A stretch of DNA of 64,000 nucleotides, taken from positions 62,001-126,000 of the forward strand of contig NZ_LR594662.1 of the NCBI RefSeq assembly GCF_901827175.1, given 5' to 3'. Below, in pieces: positions 34,569 to 44,407 of this stretch; the first letter of the stretch is position 1, and the number at the start of each line of letters is the position of its first letter. The position numbers and the translations under genes were made by a program. This DNA is from Variovorax sp. RA8. GTDB taxonomy: Bacteria > Pseudomonadota > Gammaproteobacteria > Burkholderiales > Burkholderiaceae_C. The notes under the pieces are model-generated. The model had not been told where the DNA came from. It was given only the letters and a program-made list of their open reading frames with translations, and searched no databases.

Positions 34569-37500
34569 ATGGCTTGCCCCTCGTGTGGATTCGACGTCGA
34601 TCGCGAATTCGCCTTCTGCCCGAAGTGCGGGACCCGGCTCGCCACCGCCGCCCCCCCGCCCCCGGCGCCCGACTCCGACCGCCGCATGGTCACCGTGATG
34701 TTCGCGGACCTGTCGGGCTTCACCGAGCTGGCCGAGACGATGGACGCCGAGGACCTGCGCTCCCTGCAGACCGAGCTCTTCGACCAGATGGCCTCCACCA
34801 TCCGCCGTTTCGACGGTTTCGTCGAGAAATTCGTCGGCGATGCGGTGATGGCCGTGTTCGGCGCCCCGGTCGCGCACGAGGAAGACCCCGAGCGCGCCTT
34901 GCGCGCCGCCCTGCTGCTGCACCGGAGGGCCGCTGCGCTCGGCGAGCGCTGGCGGGCGCGCACCGGCCGGCCGCTGGCCCTGCACATCGGCGTCCACACC
35001 GGCCCGGTGGTCGCGGGCCACCTGGGCTCGGAGGGCGATGCCGCCTATGCGGTCACGGGCGACACGGTGAATGCGGCCTCGCGCCTCCAGGGCGCCGCCG
35101 GCCCGGGCGAGACCGTGGTCAGCCACGTGACCTGGCAGCTCACCCAGCATGCCTTCGGCTTCGAGCCCCTGGGCGAGCTGGCGCTCAAGGGCTTCGCGCA
35201 GCCGATGGCCGCCTACCGGCTCGAGGCCGCGCTGCATGCCCCGCAGCCGACGCGCGGCCTGCAGGCGCACGGGCTCGCCAGCGAGCTGGTCGGCCGGGAA
35301 TCGGAAATGAAGGCGCTGCTGCACGCCTTCGAGCAGATGCGCGCCGGGCAGGGGCGGCTGGTGCGCATCGTGGCCGAAGCAGGCAGCGGCAAGACCCGGC
35401 TGCTCTCGGAGTTCCTGGAGCGCCTTCGAACACAAGGGAGCCTGGAGAACGTGGCCTTGCGCTCCGCGGCCTGTTCCCCACTGGGCGAACGTGCCTACAG
35501 CGTGCCGGCGGCCCTGCTGCGCGATGCCTGGGGCCTGGACACGCGCGACCTGGACGCCACGGCGCGGCAGAAGATCGCCGCGGCGCTCGCCGCCCTGGGC
35601 CTGCCCGAAGCCGAGATGGAGGCCCTCGCGGCCTGCCTGGGCCATGTGCTGGGCCTGGAAAGCGAGGACATGCACACCCGCTACCTGGATCCGGAGCAGC
35701 TCAAGCAGCAGATCTTCTTCGCCGTCCACGCCGTGCTCGATCGCCGGCTCCAGCAGACCCCCGTGATCATGATCGCGGAAGACCTGCACTGGACCGATGC
35801 CGGCTCCCTGGAGCTGCTGCGCTTCCTGCTGGAGCGCATGCGCGACCGCCCCTTCATGCTGCTGGTGACGCAGCGCCCGGCGCCCGCCCTGGAGGCCTGG
35901 GCCGCCGGCGCGACGGCGCAGACCATGCTGCGCCTCGACCCGCTGTCGGCGCGCCACAGCGACGCCATGCTCGATTCGCTGTTCGGGCCGCGCACCCTGC
36001 CGGGCGCCCTGCGGCAGCGCATCGTCGAGCATGCGGGCGGCAACCCGCTCTTCATCGAGGAGATGGCGCGTGCGCTCATCGCCGATGGGCTGCTCACGCG
36101 CCGGCAGGCGCGATGGGTCTACAGCCCCGGCACCGCCGCGGTCCAGGTGCCGCAGACCATCAACGGGCTGCTGCTCGGCCGCATCGACCGGCTGGCCGCG
36201 CCCGTGCGCGGCGTGCTGCGCGAGGCCGCGGTGATCGGCCCCGAGTTCGACGAGGCCCTGCTGCGCAGCGTGGCGAGTGCGCCGGAGTCCGTGCCCCAGG
36301 CGCTGGACGCCCTGGTCGAGGCCGGCCTGCTCGCGTCGCTCCCGGCCGAAGACGGCCGGGAGTTCCGCTTCCGCCAGGGCCTGGTCCAGGAAGTCGCCTA
36401 CCAGAGCCTGCTGCTGCGCCGCCGCAGCGAGCTGCACACCCGCATCGCCGAGGCATTGGAGCGGCAGTGCGGCGGGGTGCCCCGGCGGCTGGAAGAGCTG
36501 CAGGCCCTGGCCCACCATTTCCGCCTGGGGGCCGACAAGGCGCGCGGCGCGCGCTACCTGGTCTCCGCAGGCGACTGGGCGCGCGGCACCTACGCCAACG
36601 CCGACGCGATCCGCGACTACACGCTCGCCCTGGAGACCTCGGCCGCCGGCGAGGGCGCAGACGACCAGCACCTGGCCGTGCGCGAGCGCCTGGCCGACGT
36701 GCTGGCGTCCGCCGGCCAGATCGCCGAGGCCACCCAGCACCTGGCGGCCGCGCGCGAAGGCCGGGCGCAGCGCGGCGACCGCATGGCCGAGGCCCGCCTG
36801 CTGGGCAAGATCGCCTCCCTGCGCTGGGAGGCCGGCGAGCGCGCCGAGGCCCGGCAATGCCTGGTCACCGGGCTCGCGCTCGTCGACGGCGAGGCGCCGC
36901 ACATCGAGCGGGCCTGGCTCTACCAGCGCATGGGCGAGCTGCTCTTTCGCAACGCCGACAACCACGGCGCCCTCGAATGGACCCAGCGCGCGCTCGCCCA
37001 CCTGGAGACGCTCGAGGCGGGCCGGACCATGGACGAGGACGAGCGCCGCAACGCGCGCACCACCGCCGCGCTCGCCCTCAACACCCAGGGCGTGGCCCTG
37101 GCGCGGCTCGACCGGCTCGACGAGGCCGTCACCCGGCTCGAGCAGAGCGTGGCGGTCGCGAGCGAGGCCGACCTCCCGCAGGCCGAATGCCGGGCGCTGT
37201 GCAACCTGGGCGTGCTCTACAGCTCCAGCCACCCGCAGCGCGCCATCGAGGCCTGCGAGCGCGGCCTCGAAACCGCCCGGCGCATCGGCGACCTGGGCCT
37301 GCAGTCGCGCCTCTCGGCCAACCTCGCCGTCGCCTACTGCACGCTGACCAGCCGCTGCGACGAGCGCGGCGTCGGCGCTGCCCATGCCGCCATCGAGATC
37401 GACCGCAGCACCGGCCAGCTCGACCACCTGGCCGTGTCCCTGGTCGTGCTGGCCCAGATCTACCAGTGCCACGGCGAATCGGCCCGCGCGCTGCGCCATT

Positions 37501-37697
37501 ACCAGGAGGCCCTGGCGCTGGCCGAGAAGAGCGCGGAACCCCAGTTACTCTTTCCTTGCTACGAAGGGCTTGCAACCCTGTACCTCGATGCCGATGATGG
37601 TGTGCAGGCCGAGCGCTATATGGCGCTCGCCCGGGACATCTGCGATCGCGCCGGGCTCGATCCCGACGCGCTCGTCGTGCTTCCGTTCCTTTGCTGA
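34569..37697 (+). CDS. Class III adenylate cyclase - AAA ATPase - TPR protein with zinc ribbon
   Basis: 1,042 residues. Order: an N-terminal zinc ribbon (C3, C6, C17, C20 in MACPSCGF..FCPKCG); a class III cyclase domain (about 38-200) with metal Asp D47 (MFADLSGF) and D91 (KFVGDAVMAVFG), plus the transition-state motif GDTVNAASRL; then a STAND-type ATPase with Walker A AEAGSGKTRLL and Walker B-like PVIMIAEDLHWTD; then helical TPR-like repeats to the end. All cyclase catalytic residues look intact. Probably a large signal-integrating cyclase. It is monocistronic apart from the peroxiredoxin 27 bp downstream. Confidence 0.9.
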   Translation: MACPSCGFDVDREFAFCPKCGTRLATAAPPPPAPDSDRRMVTVMFADLSGFTELAETMDAEDLRSLQTELFDQMASTIRRFDGFVEKFVGDAVMAVFGAPVAHEEDPERALRAALLLHRRAAALGERWRARTGRPLALHIGVHTGPVVAGHLGSEGDAAYAVTGDTVNAASRLQGAAGPGETVVSHVTWQLTQHAFGFEPLGELALKGFAQPMAAYRLEAALHAPQPTRGLQAHGLASELVGRESEMKALLHAFEQMRAGQGRLVRIVAEAGSGKTRLLSEFLERLRTQGSLENVALRSAACSPLGERAYSVPAALLRDAWGLDTRDLDATARQKIAAALAALGLPEAEMEALAACLGHVLGLESEDMHTRYLDPEQLKQQIFFAVHAVLDRRLQQTPVIMIAEDLHWTDAGSLELLRFLLERMRDRPFMLLVTQRPAPALEAWAAGATAQTMLRLDPLSARHSDAMLDSLFGPRTLPGALRQRIVEHAGGNPLFIEEMARALIADGLLTRRQARWVYSPGTAAVQVPQTINGLLLGRIDRLAAPVRGVLREAAVIGPEFDEALLRSVASAPESVPQALDALVEAGLLASLPAEDGREFRFRQGLVQEVAYQSLLLRRRSELHTRIAEALERQCGGVPRRLEELQALAHHFRLGADKARGARYLVSAGDWARGTYANADAIRDYTLALETSAAGEGADDQHLAVRERLADVLASAGQIAEATQHLAAAREGRAQRGDRMAEARLLGKIASLRWEAGERAEARQCLVTGLALVDGEAPHIERAWLYQRMGELLFRNADNHGALEWTQRALAHLETLEAGRTMDEDERRNARTTAALALNTQGVALARLDRLDEAVTRLEQSVAVASEADLPQAECRALCNLGVLYSSSHPQRAIEACERGLETARRIGDLGLQSRLSANLAVAYCTLTSRCDERGVGAAHAAIEIDRSTGQLDHLAVSLVVLAQIYQCHGESARALRHYQEALALAEKSAEPQLLFPCYEGLATLYLDADDGVQAERYMALARDICDRAGLDPDALVVLPFLC

Positions 37698-37724
37698 TCC
37701 CGCTCGCGGGAAGGAGTCCTTGAC

Positions 37725-38375
37725 ATGGCCTCGACGATGCATCCCGTGGCGCCCGGCGAACTGGCGCCGAACTTTGCCCTCCCGGCGGTCGCCGGCTCCG
37801 GCATCATCTCGCTCGACGACTACCGCGGCCGCAGCCCGCTCTTCCTTTCGTTGATGCTCGGCCTGTGGTGCCCCTTCTGCCGGCGGCAGCTGGCGCAGCT
37901 CGGCACCTTCGAGGACCGGCTCAAGGGCATGGGCGTCGAGAGCCTGGCGGTGGTTGCCACGGCGCCGGAGAACGCGCGGCTGTACTTCAGGTTCAGGCCC
38001 ACCAAAGTGCCCCTGGCCGCCGACCCCGAGCTCTCCACCCATCGCGCCTACGGGCTGCCGAAGCCGGAGCCCACGCCGGCCCTGATCGAGGCCTTGGATA
38101 CGGTGCGCGTCAATCCCTTCGGCGACCTGCCCGAGCCGCTGCCGATTTCGCAGGCGGGCAAGGTGCTGCAGGAGATGGACGGCTACCAGTACACGCCGGC
38201 CGACCAGGTCGATGTCGAGAAGCAGTGGCCGCAGCTGAAGGGGCTGTTCATGATCGACCGCACGGGGCTTGTGCGATGGGCCTACGTCGAGTGCGCGACG
38301 GAGGGGCTGGCGGGGCTCGGGAAGATGCCGTCGGAGGATGAGATCGTCGGGGCGGCGCGCGAGTGCTCGGTTTGA
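37725..38375 (+). CDS. Peroxiredoxin/AhpC-TSA (redoxin) family protein
   Basis: 216 residues with a thioredoxin fold. The active site is WCPFCRRQ with C49 and C52, preceded by GELAPNFALPAVAG, the usual redoxin start. The CxxC pair favours a thiol-dependent reductase or atypical peroxidase activity. The C-terminal half is longer than thioredoxins and ends with a Val after two separated Cys. It starts 27 bp after the cyclase-ATPase gene and may be co-transcribed. Its stop is 1 bp from the convergent porin stop. Confidence 0.85.
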   Translation: MASTMHPVAPGELAPNFALPAVAGSGIISLDDYRGRSPLFLSLMLGLWCPFCRRQLAQLGTFEDRLKGMGVESLAVVATAPENARLYFRFRPTKVPLAADPELSTHRAYGLPKPEPTPALIEALDTVRVNPFGDLPEPLPISQAGKVLQEMDGYQYTPADQVDVEKQWPQLKGLFMIDRTGLVRWAYVECATEGLAGLGKMPSEDEIVGAARECSV

Positions 38376-38376
38376 A

Positions 38377-39606
38377 TCAGAAGGCGTGCCTGATGCCGAA
38401 GTCGTAGCCGTAGGAACGGCGAGGCTCCATGCCGCCGGTGCTGACGTAGGCGGGCTGGGGCAGGATGGCAGGGAGACTCAGCACCAGCGGGGTGACGCCC
38501 ATCACCGCCGGGTTGTTGTGGCCGTTGCGCACGCGGATGCGCGCCACCGACGCATACAGCGCCGTGCGCTTGGACAGGTTGTGCACGTAGCCGAGTGCCA
38601 GCTTGTTGACCGAGGCGTCGCTGTTCGGCAGGCCGTTGCCGTTCTCGAAATTCACCCGCGCAAACGATGCGCGAATGACGCCCGGCCCCACCGGCACGTT
38701 GACGCCGGCAACGAGGCCGTCGTAGCGGTCCGTCAGCCGGATGGGGAGGGCCGCGGTGCCATCGCGCACATCGCGCACGCGCGACCACTCGCCGAGGACC
38801 TTCACCATTCCGAAATCGTAGGAGCCGCCGATGTTCAGGCTCTTGATCTTCTCGCCACCGGGCAGGATGCTGACCAAGGTGCTTTCGCCATAGCCCAGTG
38901 CCACGTCGGCCTTGCCGTCGGTCCAGCCCAGGCGGCCGCCCACATAGCGCCCGCGCTCGGACGTACCGGTCAGCGAAGTGCTGACCTTGGCGTTCTCGTG
39001 GAACGCGTACTGCACCTGCCCGTAGACACCCGCCAGCCCCGACGGCAGGAAGTAGCTGACGGCGTTGCTGGTGCGCAGATAGCTGTCGGTTCCGGCCGAG
39101 AGCCCCCCATTCAGGAGCCCGCCGGTGGCCAGCGCCCGCGAAGCCGCCAGGTTGCTGTTGACCACCGCGACCAGATTGGTGCCGACGCCGTTGACGCCGA
39201 AGGGATCGAACACCGCGTCGTTCCAGAACGAGGCCGTGTAGTCGCGGCCCAGTCGAACTTCGCCGAAGGGGCCGGACAGGCTCACCGTGGAGCGGCGGCC
39301 GAAGTTCGCGATGCCGGAGGCGCCCGAGTCGTTGGCCACCGGCGCTTCCAGCCAGAAGCTGGCCGCCAGCCCGCCGCCCAGGTCCTCGGTCCCTCGAAAC
39401 CCGATCCTGCTGGAGTTGTAGCCCGAGCTCGACAACACGGTCTGGCTTTGCGTCACCTCCCGCGGCAGCGTCGCGCCCCAGGAACGGCTCTTGACGCTGT
39501 AGTGGCTGATACCGGCATCCACGACGCCGAACAGGGTGAGCGACGATTGCGCCGAGGCAGTCCCCGCGGCGGCGAGCGCGCACAGCGGCAGCACGAGTTT
39601 CTTCAT
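38377..39606 (-). CDS. Gram-negative trimeric porin
   Basis: 409 residues with a Sec signal peptide (MKKLVLPLCALAAAGTASAQ). The mature start SSLTLFGVVDAGISHYS and the C-terminal Phe (YGYDFGIRHAF) are those of betaproteobacterial Omp32-like porins; the alternating strand pattern fits a 16-strand barrel. Last gene of the TauD-BKACE-Bug-QOR-ligase operon, 37 bp after the ligase, which suggests a role in outer-membrane uptake of that operon's substrate. Confidence 0.95.
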   Translation of the reverse strand: MKKLVLPLCALAAAGTASAQSSLTLFGVVDAGISHYSVKSRSWGATLPREVTQSQTVLSSSGYNSSRIGFRGTEDLGGGLAASFWLEAPVANDSGASGIANFGRRSTVSLSGPFGEVRLGRDYTASFWNDAVFDPFGVNGVGTNLVAVVNSNLAASRALATGGLLNGGLSAGTDSYLRTSNAVSYFLPSGLAGVYGQVQYAFHENAKVSTSLTGTSERGRYVGGRLGWTDGKADVALGYGESTLVSILPGGEKIKSLNIGGSYDFGMVKVLGEWSRVRDVRDGTAALPIRLTDRYDGLVAGVNVPVGPGVIRASFARVNFENGNGLPNSDASVNKLALGYVHNLSKRTALYASVARIRVRNGHNNPAVMGVTPLVLSLPAILPQPAYVSTGGMEPRRSYGYDFGIRHAF

Positions 39607-39643
39607 GGTTTGTGTCTCCTTGTGTTGATGGTTGTTGCGCGCT

Positions 39644-41272
39644 TCAAGCCGAAGCCAGCAAGTGGTCGCGCCAGGCGTCGCGCAGCAGGTTCTTCTGCAC
39701 CTTGCCGGTTCCGCCCAGGGGGATGCTGTCGACGAACACGACGTCGTCCGGTGTCCACCACCGGGCGATCTTCCCTTCGTAGAAGCCGAGCAGTTCGTCG
39801 CGCGACAGGTCGTGGCCGGGCTTCTTCACCACGATCAGCAGCGGACGCTCGTCCCACTTCGGGTGGCGCGCGGCAATGCAGGCGGCGGCTGCCACCGCGG
39901 GGTGCGCCACGGCGATGTTCTCCAGGTCGATGGAGCCGATCCACTCGCCGCCCGACTTGATCACGTCCTTGCTGCGGTCGGTGATCTGCATGAAGCCCTC
40001 GGCGTCGATGGTCGACACATCGCCGGTAGGGAACCACCCGCCCACCACCGGGCCGGCACCTTCGCCGCGGTAGTAGCCCGAGGCGATCCAGGGGCCGCGC
40101 ACCATCAGTTCGCCCGCGGCCCGGCCATCGTGCGGCAGGCGCTCGCCGTCGGCATCGACGATCTTCATCTCCACGCCGAACACCGCGCGGCCCTGCTTGG
40201 CCTGGATGGCCAGGCGCTGCGACGCATCGAGCCGCAGCTGCCGCGGATGCAGCTTGCACACCGACCCCAGAGGGCTCGTTTCCGTCATCCCCCAGGCGTG
40301 CACCACCTGCACACCATGGCGCTCCTGGAAGGACTGGACCATGGCCGGCGGGCAGGCCGAACCGCCGATCACGGTGCGGCGCATGGTGCTGAACTTCAGC
40401 CCGTTGGCTTCCACATGCGCAAGCAGTCCCTGCCACACGGTCGGCACGCCGGCAGACACGGTGACGCCTTCGGCTTCGAACAGCGCGTGCAGCGACGCGC
40501 CGTCGAGCCGCGGTCCGGGGAACACCAGCTTGGCGCCCACCATGCAGGCGATGTACGGAATGCCCCAGGCGTTCACGTGGAACATGGGCACCACGGGCAG
40601 CACGGTATCGCTGCCGGAGTAGCACAGCGCATCCGGCAGCGCCGCGGCGTAGGCGTGGAGCACCGTGGAGCGGTGGCTGTACAGCACGCCCTTGGGGTTG
40701 CCGGTGGTGCCGGACGTGTAGCACAGCGACGAGGCACAGCGCTCGTCGAACTCGGGCCACTCGAATGCGGGCGACTGGGCTTCGAGCAGGTCCTCGTAGC
40801 ACAGCAGGTTCGGGACCGTCGTGGAGGCGGGCATGTGCGCACGGTCGGTCATCGCGACGAAAGTCTTGATGGTGGCCACGCGCGGCGCGATGGCTTCCAC
40901 CAGCGGGAGGAAGCTGAGGTCGAAGAACAGGATCTGGTCTTCCGCATGATCGGCGATCCAGGCCACCTGGTCGGCATGCAGGCGTGGGTTGACCGTATGC
41001 AGCACGGCGCCCGAGCCTGACACGGCGTAGTACAGCTCCATGTGGCGGTGCCCGTTCCAGGCCAGCGTGGCCACCCGCTCGCCATGCCCGATGCCATGCG
41101 CGGCCAGCGCGTTGGCCAGCCGGCGCGCGCGCTGGCCGAGCTCGCGGTAGGTCATGCGGTTCAGGTCGCCCTCGACGCGGCGCGACACGATCTCCTGGTC
41201 GCCGTGCTGGCTCTCTGCATGCGTGAGCAGGCTGGAGATCAGCAATGGCCTGTCCATCATCAAACCGTTCAT
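39644..41272 (-). CDS. Long-chain-type fatty-acid/acyl-CoA ligase
   Basis: 542 residues of the ANL superfamily. The ATP loop [20 protein letters not shown], the [12 protein letters not shown] adenylate motif, the [14 protein letters not shown] hinge and the C-terminal Lys in [16 protein letters not shown] are intact. It resembles medium/long-chain ligases rather than the feruloyl type at 23178. In the AraC-controlled operon it follows the quinone oxidoreductase by 27 bp and precedes the porin. It activates a free acid to a CoA ester; the exact acid is unknown. Confidence 0.92.
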   Translation of the reverse strand: MNGLMMDRPLLISSLLTHAESQHGDQEIVSRRVEGDLNRMTYRELGQRARRLANALAAHGIGHGERVATLAWNGHRHMELYYAVSGSGAVLHTVNPRLHADQVAWIADHAEDQILFFDLSFLPLVEAIAPRVATIKTFVAMTDRAHMPASTTVPNLLCYEDLLEAQSPAFEWPEFDERCASSLCYTSGTTGNPKGVLYSHRSTVLHAYAAALPDALCYSGSDTVLPVVPMFHVNAWGIPYIACMVGAKLVFPGPRLDGASLHALFEAEGVTVSAGVPTVWQGLLAHVEANGLKFSTMRRTVIGGSACPPAMVQSFQERHGVQVVHAWGMTETSPLGSVCKLHPRQLRLDASQRLAIQAKQGRAVFGVEMKIVDADGERLPHDGRAAGELMVRGPWIASGYYRGEGAGPVVGGWFPTGDVSTIDAEGFMQITDRSKDVIKSGGEWIGSIDLENIAVAHPAVAAAACIAARHPKWDERPLLIVVKKPGHDLSRDELLGFYEGKIARWWTPDDVVFVDSIPLGGTGKVQKNLLRDAWRDHLLASA

Positions 41273-41299
41273 GGGAAATGCTTTCAGGTTGAAGGAGGG

Positions 41300-42271
41300 T
41301 CAGGGCACCAGGACGGTGGACCCGGTGGTCTTGCGCGACTCCAGCGCGCGGTGGGCTTCTGCCGCGTCCGCGAGCTGGAACACCTGATGGGGCTCGCTGA
41401 CGATGCGCCCGGCCAGCACGTGGCCGAACAGCTCCCGGGCCATCTCCAGCATGTGCGCGCGCGGCTGGATGTAATGCACCATCGCCGGCCGCGTGACCCA
41501 GAGGGAGCCCTTGGCGGCCAGCATCTGCGAGTCGATCACCACCGGCCCCGACGAAGTGCCGTTGCTCACCAGCGAGCCCCGGGGCTGCAGGCAATCCAGC
41601 GACGCCTCCAGCGTGTCCTTGCCCACCGAGTCGTAGACGACCGGCACGCCCTTGCCGCCGGTGATCTCCTTGACCCGCTGCACGATGTTCTCGCGCGAGG
41701 TCACGATGGTGTGGGCGCAGCCGTTGGCCTTGGCGAGCTCGGCCTTCTCGTCGGTGCTGACCGTGCCGATCATGGTCACGCCCATGGCGCGCGCCCATTG
41801 GCAGGCGATCAGGCCCACGCCGCCGGCCGCCGCGTGATAGAGGATGGTCTCCCCGCCCTGGAGCGGAAACACCTGGCGCAGCAGGTACTGCGCCGTCATG
41901 CCCTTCATCATCAAGGTGGCGGCCGTGCGGTCCGATATGCCGTCGGGCAAAGGGATCAGCACGTTTGCCGGCATCACGCGCGCCTGCGAGTACGCGCCCT
42001 GCGGTCCGATGAGATAGCCCACGCGGTCACCGACCTGGATGTCCTCCACGCCGGGCCCCACGGCTTCGACCACGCCCACCGCATCGGAGCCCAGGCCGTT
42101 GGGCAGTGCGAGCGGATAGCGCCCGGTCCGGAAATAGATGTCGATGAAGTTCAGCGCAACGTAGCTGTGGCGCACGCGAGCCTGGCCGGGACCGGGATCG
42201 CCCACCTCGACGTCTTCCAGCTTCAATACCTCGGGCGCGCCGGTCTCGTAAAAGCGGATGGCCTTGACCAT
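41300..42271 (-). CDS. Zinc-independent quinone oxidoreductase (MDR family)
   Basis: 323 residues. Quinone-oxidoreductase-type medium-chain reductase: GVVEAVGPGVEDIQVGDRVG, nucleotide motif HAAAGGVGLIACQWARAMG (AxxGGVG, NADPH), and no structural-zinc Cys cluster. It reduces quinones or enones with NADPH. In the operon it lies between the Bug receptor and the acyl-CoA ligase, the same position that a 3-hydroxyacyl-CoA-type dehydrogenase holds in the 23-28 kb operon. Possibly it reduces an alpha,beta-unsaturated intermediate. Confidence 0.93.
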   Translation of the reverse strand: MVKAIRFYETGAPEVLKLEDVEVGDPGPGQARVRHSYVALNFIDIYFRTGRYPLALPNGLGSDAVGVVEAVGPGVEDIQVGDRVGYLIGPQGAYSQARVMPANVLIPLPDGISDRTAATLMMKGMTAQYLLRQVFPLQGGETILYHAAAGGVGLIACQWARAMGVTMIGTVSTDEKAELAKANGCAHTIVTSRENIVQRVKEITGGKGVPVVYDSVGKDTLEASLDCLQPRGSLVSNGTSSGPVVIDSQMLAAKGSLWVTRPAMVHYIQPRAHMLEMARELFGHVLAGRIVSEPHQVFQLADAAEAHRALESRKTTGSTVLVP

Positions 42272-42308
42272 GTCTCGTCTCCTCTTTCTCTGTCTTTGCG
42301 GTCGGCGC

Positions 42309-43280
42309 TCAGTTGAGCTTGATGTCGAAGGTCTTGACGATCTCGGCGTTGCGGTCGTATTCCTCCCGCAGTTCGCTCTGTGCCTGCGCCAGCGAACGAT
42401 CCGGCATCGGCTCGAAGCCGGCGCCCACCAGGCGCTCGCGCACCGATGCGTTCGCCGCGACCTTCTGCAGCGTCGCGTGAACCTTCTCGGCCAGCGGCGC
42501 CGGCATCTGCGACGAGGCGATCACGCCGGTCCAGTTGCTGAAGTTGAGCCCCGGGTAGCCGAGCTCGGCCAACGTGGGCGTGTTGGGAAACTCCGGCAGC
42601 CGGGTCTTGGTCGCGACCGCCAGCAGCCGCACCTTGCCGCCGGCGATCAGGTTCTTGGAGGTGACGGCCCCGTCGAACATGAGCGGAACCTGGCCGCCCA
42701 TCAACTGCGCCAGCGCCGGCGCCGACCCCGGATAGGGCACGTGCTGCATGTCCAGGCCCGCCGCCTTGTTCAGGATGGCGCCGGCATACTGCGATGCCGT
42801 TCCCGCGCTGTAGGAGGCATAGGACACCTGGCCCGGGTGCGCCTTCACGTAGGCGATGGCCTCCTTCGCGTCCTTGGCAGGGAACTGCGGCGAAGAGATG
42901 AAGAGCATCGATGAACGCGCCATCAGCGAGAGGGGCCTGACGTCCTTGAGCGGATCGAAGCCGCCCTTGAGCACGTGCGGCACCTCGGTGAGCACGTTGC
43001 TGGCCGTCACCATCAGCGTCTGGCCGTCGGCCGGCTGCGAGAGCAGGTACTTGACGGCGATGGAACCGCCCGCGCCGGGCTTGTTCTCGACCACCACCGG
43101 CTGGCCGATGTCGCGCGAGAGCTGGTCGCTCACGATGCGCGCCATCACGTCGATGGTGCCTCCCGGCGGCGCCGGAACGATCATCTTGATCGGCTTGTCG
43201 CCAAAAGCAGATGCCGAAGCCGGGGCCAGCCCCGTGGCGGCGAGCGCGGCACACACGGCGAGATTGAAAATGCGCTTCAT
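42309..43280 (-). CDS. Bug/TctC-family periplasmic receptor
   Basis: 323 residues from ATG 43280. The signal peptide ends near ASASAFG. Bug motifs: IKMIVPAPPGGTIDVMARIV and VVENKPGAGGSIAVKYLL. It lies 19 bp after the BKACE gene and 37 bp before the quinone oxidoreductase, so it is co-transcribed with them and probably binds their substrate. No TctA/TctB partner is nearby. Confidence 0.93.
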   Translation of the reverse strand: MKRIFNLAVCAALAATGLAPASASAFGDKPIKMIVPAPPGGTIDVMARIVSDQLSRDIGQPVVVENKPGAGGSIAVKYLLSQPADGQTLMVTASNVLTEVPHVLKGGFDPLKDVRPLSLMARSSMLFISSPQFPAKDAKEAIAYVKAHPGQVSYASYSAGTASQYAGAILNKAAGLDMQHVPYPGSAPALAQLMGGQVPLMFDGAVTSKNLIAGGKVRLLAVATKTRLPEFPNTPTLAELGYPGLNFSNWTGVIASSQMPAPLAEKVHATLQKVAANASVRERLVGAGFEPMPDRSLAQAQSELREEYDRNAEIVKTFDIKLN

Positions 43281-43299
43281 GGGTGTTCCTGTGCCGCGT

Positions 43300-44358
43300 T
43301 CAGGCGGCCTTGCGCAGGAAGCCTTGCTGGCCGCCATTGCGATTGGGTGCGAAGCCGTTGGCCAGCAGCGTCTCTTCGACCGTGTCGTAGAACACGCCGA
43401 TCTTGCAGATCTCGCGCGCCTGCTGCGCGGTCGCGATCGGCCGGCCGAATTCGCCGGCGATGCGCACCAGCTGCTCGATCTGCGCCACCGTGCCGATCTT
43501 TGCGGTGCGCGTCTGGTTCCAGAGGTTGTCCTCGGTGCCGCAGCGCACGTGCAGCCCCAGGGCGATGCCCATCATGTTGATCGGCAGCACATTCAGCACC
43601 GAACTCTCCACCGTCAACATCGCGCCATCGGGCACCGCACGCACGAAGTTGGCGAGGTTGTAGATGTTCGGCGCGTCCATCCCGCCGCCGATCGCGACCC
43701 AGTTCAACGCCAGCGGACCCTTGTAGATACCGCGGCGCATCAGGCGCTCCACCGACTCGAAGCTGTTGATGTTGTAGCACTGGAACGCGCTCTGGATGCC
43801 CGCGGCGGACAGGCGGCGGATGTGCTCCTCGGCCCAGCCGGGCTGGGCCGGCACCGTCATCTCCTTGTAGGCATTGAAGACCGCCGGGTCTTCCATCGAG
43901 GTGCCCTGGATGTCCCGCGCGTCGAACTGCTCCAGGATGTTCATCTGCGAGGTGTTGATCGTCACCGTCACCTGGTCGGGCTTGGGCTCCAGCTCCGCCA
44001 GCATGTGGCGCGTGTCGTCGCTCAGCCACTTGGCGGCCGCGCCATCGGTCTCGGGCGCAAAGCTGATCGAGCCGCCCACCTGGATGATCATCTCCGGCAC
44101 ACGCTCGCGCACCCCGGCGATCAACTCGTTGAACTTGGAAAGCCGCTTCGAGCCCTTGCCGTCCAGTTCGCGCACATGCAGGTGCAGCACCGTGGCGCCG
44201 GCCTCGTAGCAGTCCACCGCCTTCTGGATCTGCTCTTCCATCGTCACGGCGATCTCGCCGGGAAAATCCGAGGGCACCCACGACGGCGCGTAGGGCGCGG
44301 CCGTGATGACCAAGGGCTGCTGGTTCTCGGGGAACAGGTGACCGTCGAGGAAGTTCAT
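43300..44358 (-). CDS. BKACE (DUF849) beta-keto acid cleavage enzyme
   Basis: 352 residues, somewhat longer than the 27-kb paralogue. The zinc HxH is intact (ATVLHLHVRELDG), and the Zn-site Glu in VRCGTEDNLW and the glycine-rich IIQVGGSISF are present. BKACE enzymes condense beta-keto acids with acetyl-CoA, giving acetoacetate and a CoA ester. The N-terminal catalytic Glu position of the lysine-fermentation enzyme is not conserved here (VITAAPYAP). It lies between the TauD-type dioxygenase (49 bp) and the Bug receptor in the AraC-controlled operon. Confidence 0.9.
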   Translation of the reverse strand: MNFLDGHLFPENQQPLVITAAPYAPSWVPSDFPGEIAVTMEEQIQKAVDCYEAGATVLHLHVRELDGKGSKRLSKFNELIAGVRERVPEMIIQVGGSISFAPETDGAAAKWLSDDTRHMLAELEPKPDQVTVTINTSQMNILEQFDARDIQGTSMEDPAVFNAYKEMTVPAQPGWAEEHIRRLSAAGIQSAFQCYNINSFESVERLMRRGIYKGPLALNWVAIGGGMDAPNIYNLANFVRAVPDGAMLTVESSVLNVLPINMMGIALGLHVRCGTEDNLWNQTRTAKIGTVAQIEQLVRIAGEFGRPIATAQQAREICKIGVFYDTVEETLLANGFAPNRNGGQQGFLRKAA

Positions 44359-44407
44359 TGAAGGCTCCGGGGAATGTCGAGGGGTGTCGAGGGGAATAGG
44401 GGCGCAG

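Noticed and set aside
34341..37499. 1,052-codon minus-strand open frame
   Set aside because: Antisense shadow of the cyclase-ATPase-TPR gene; low-complexity composition and no recognisable domain.
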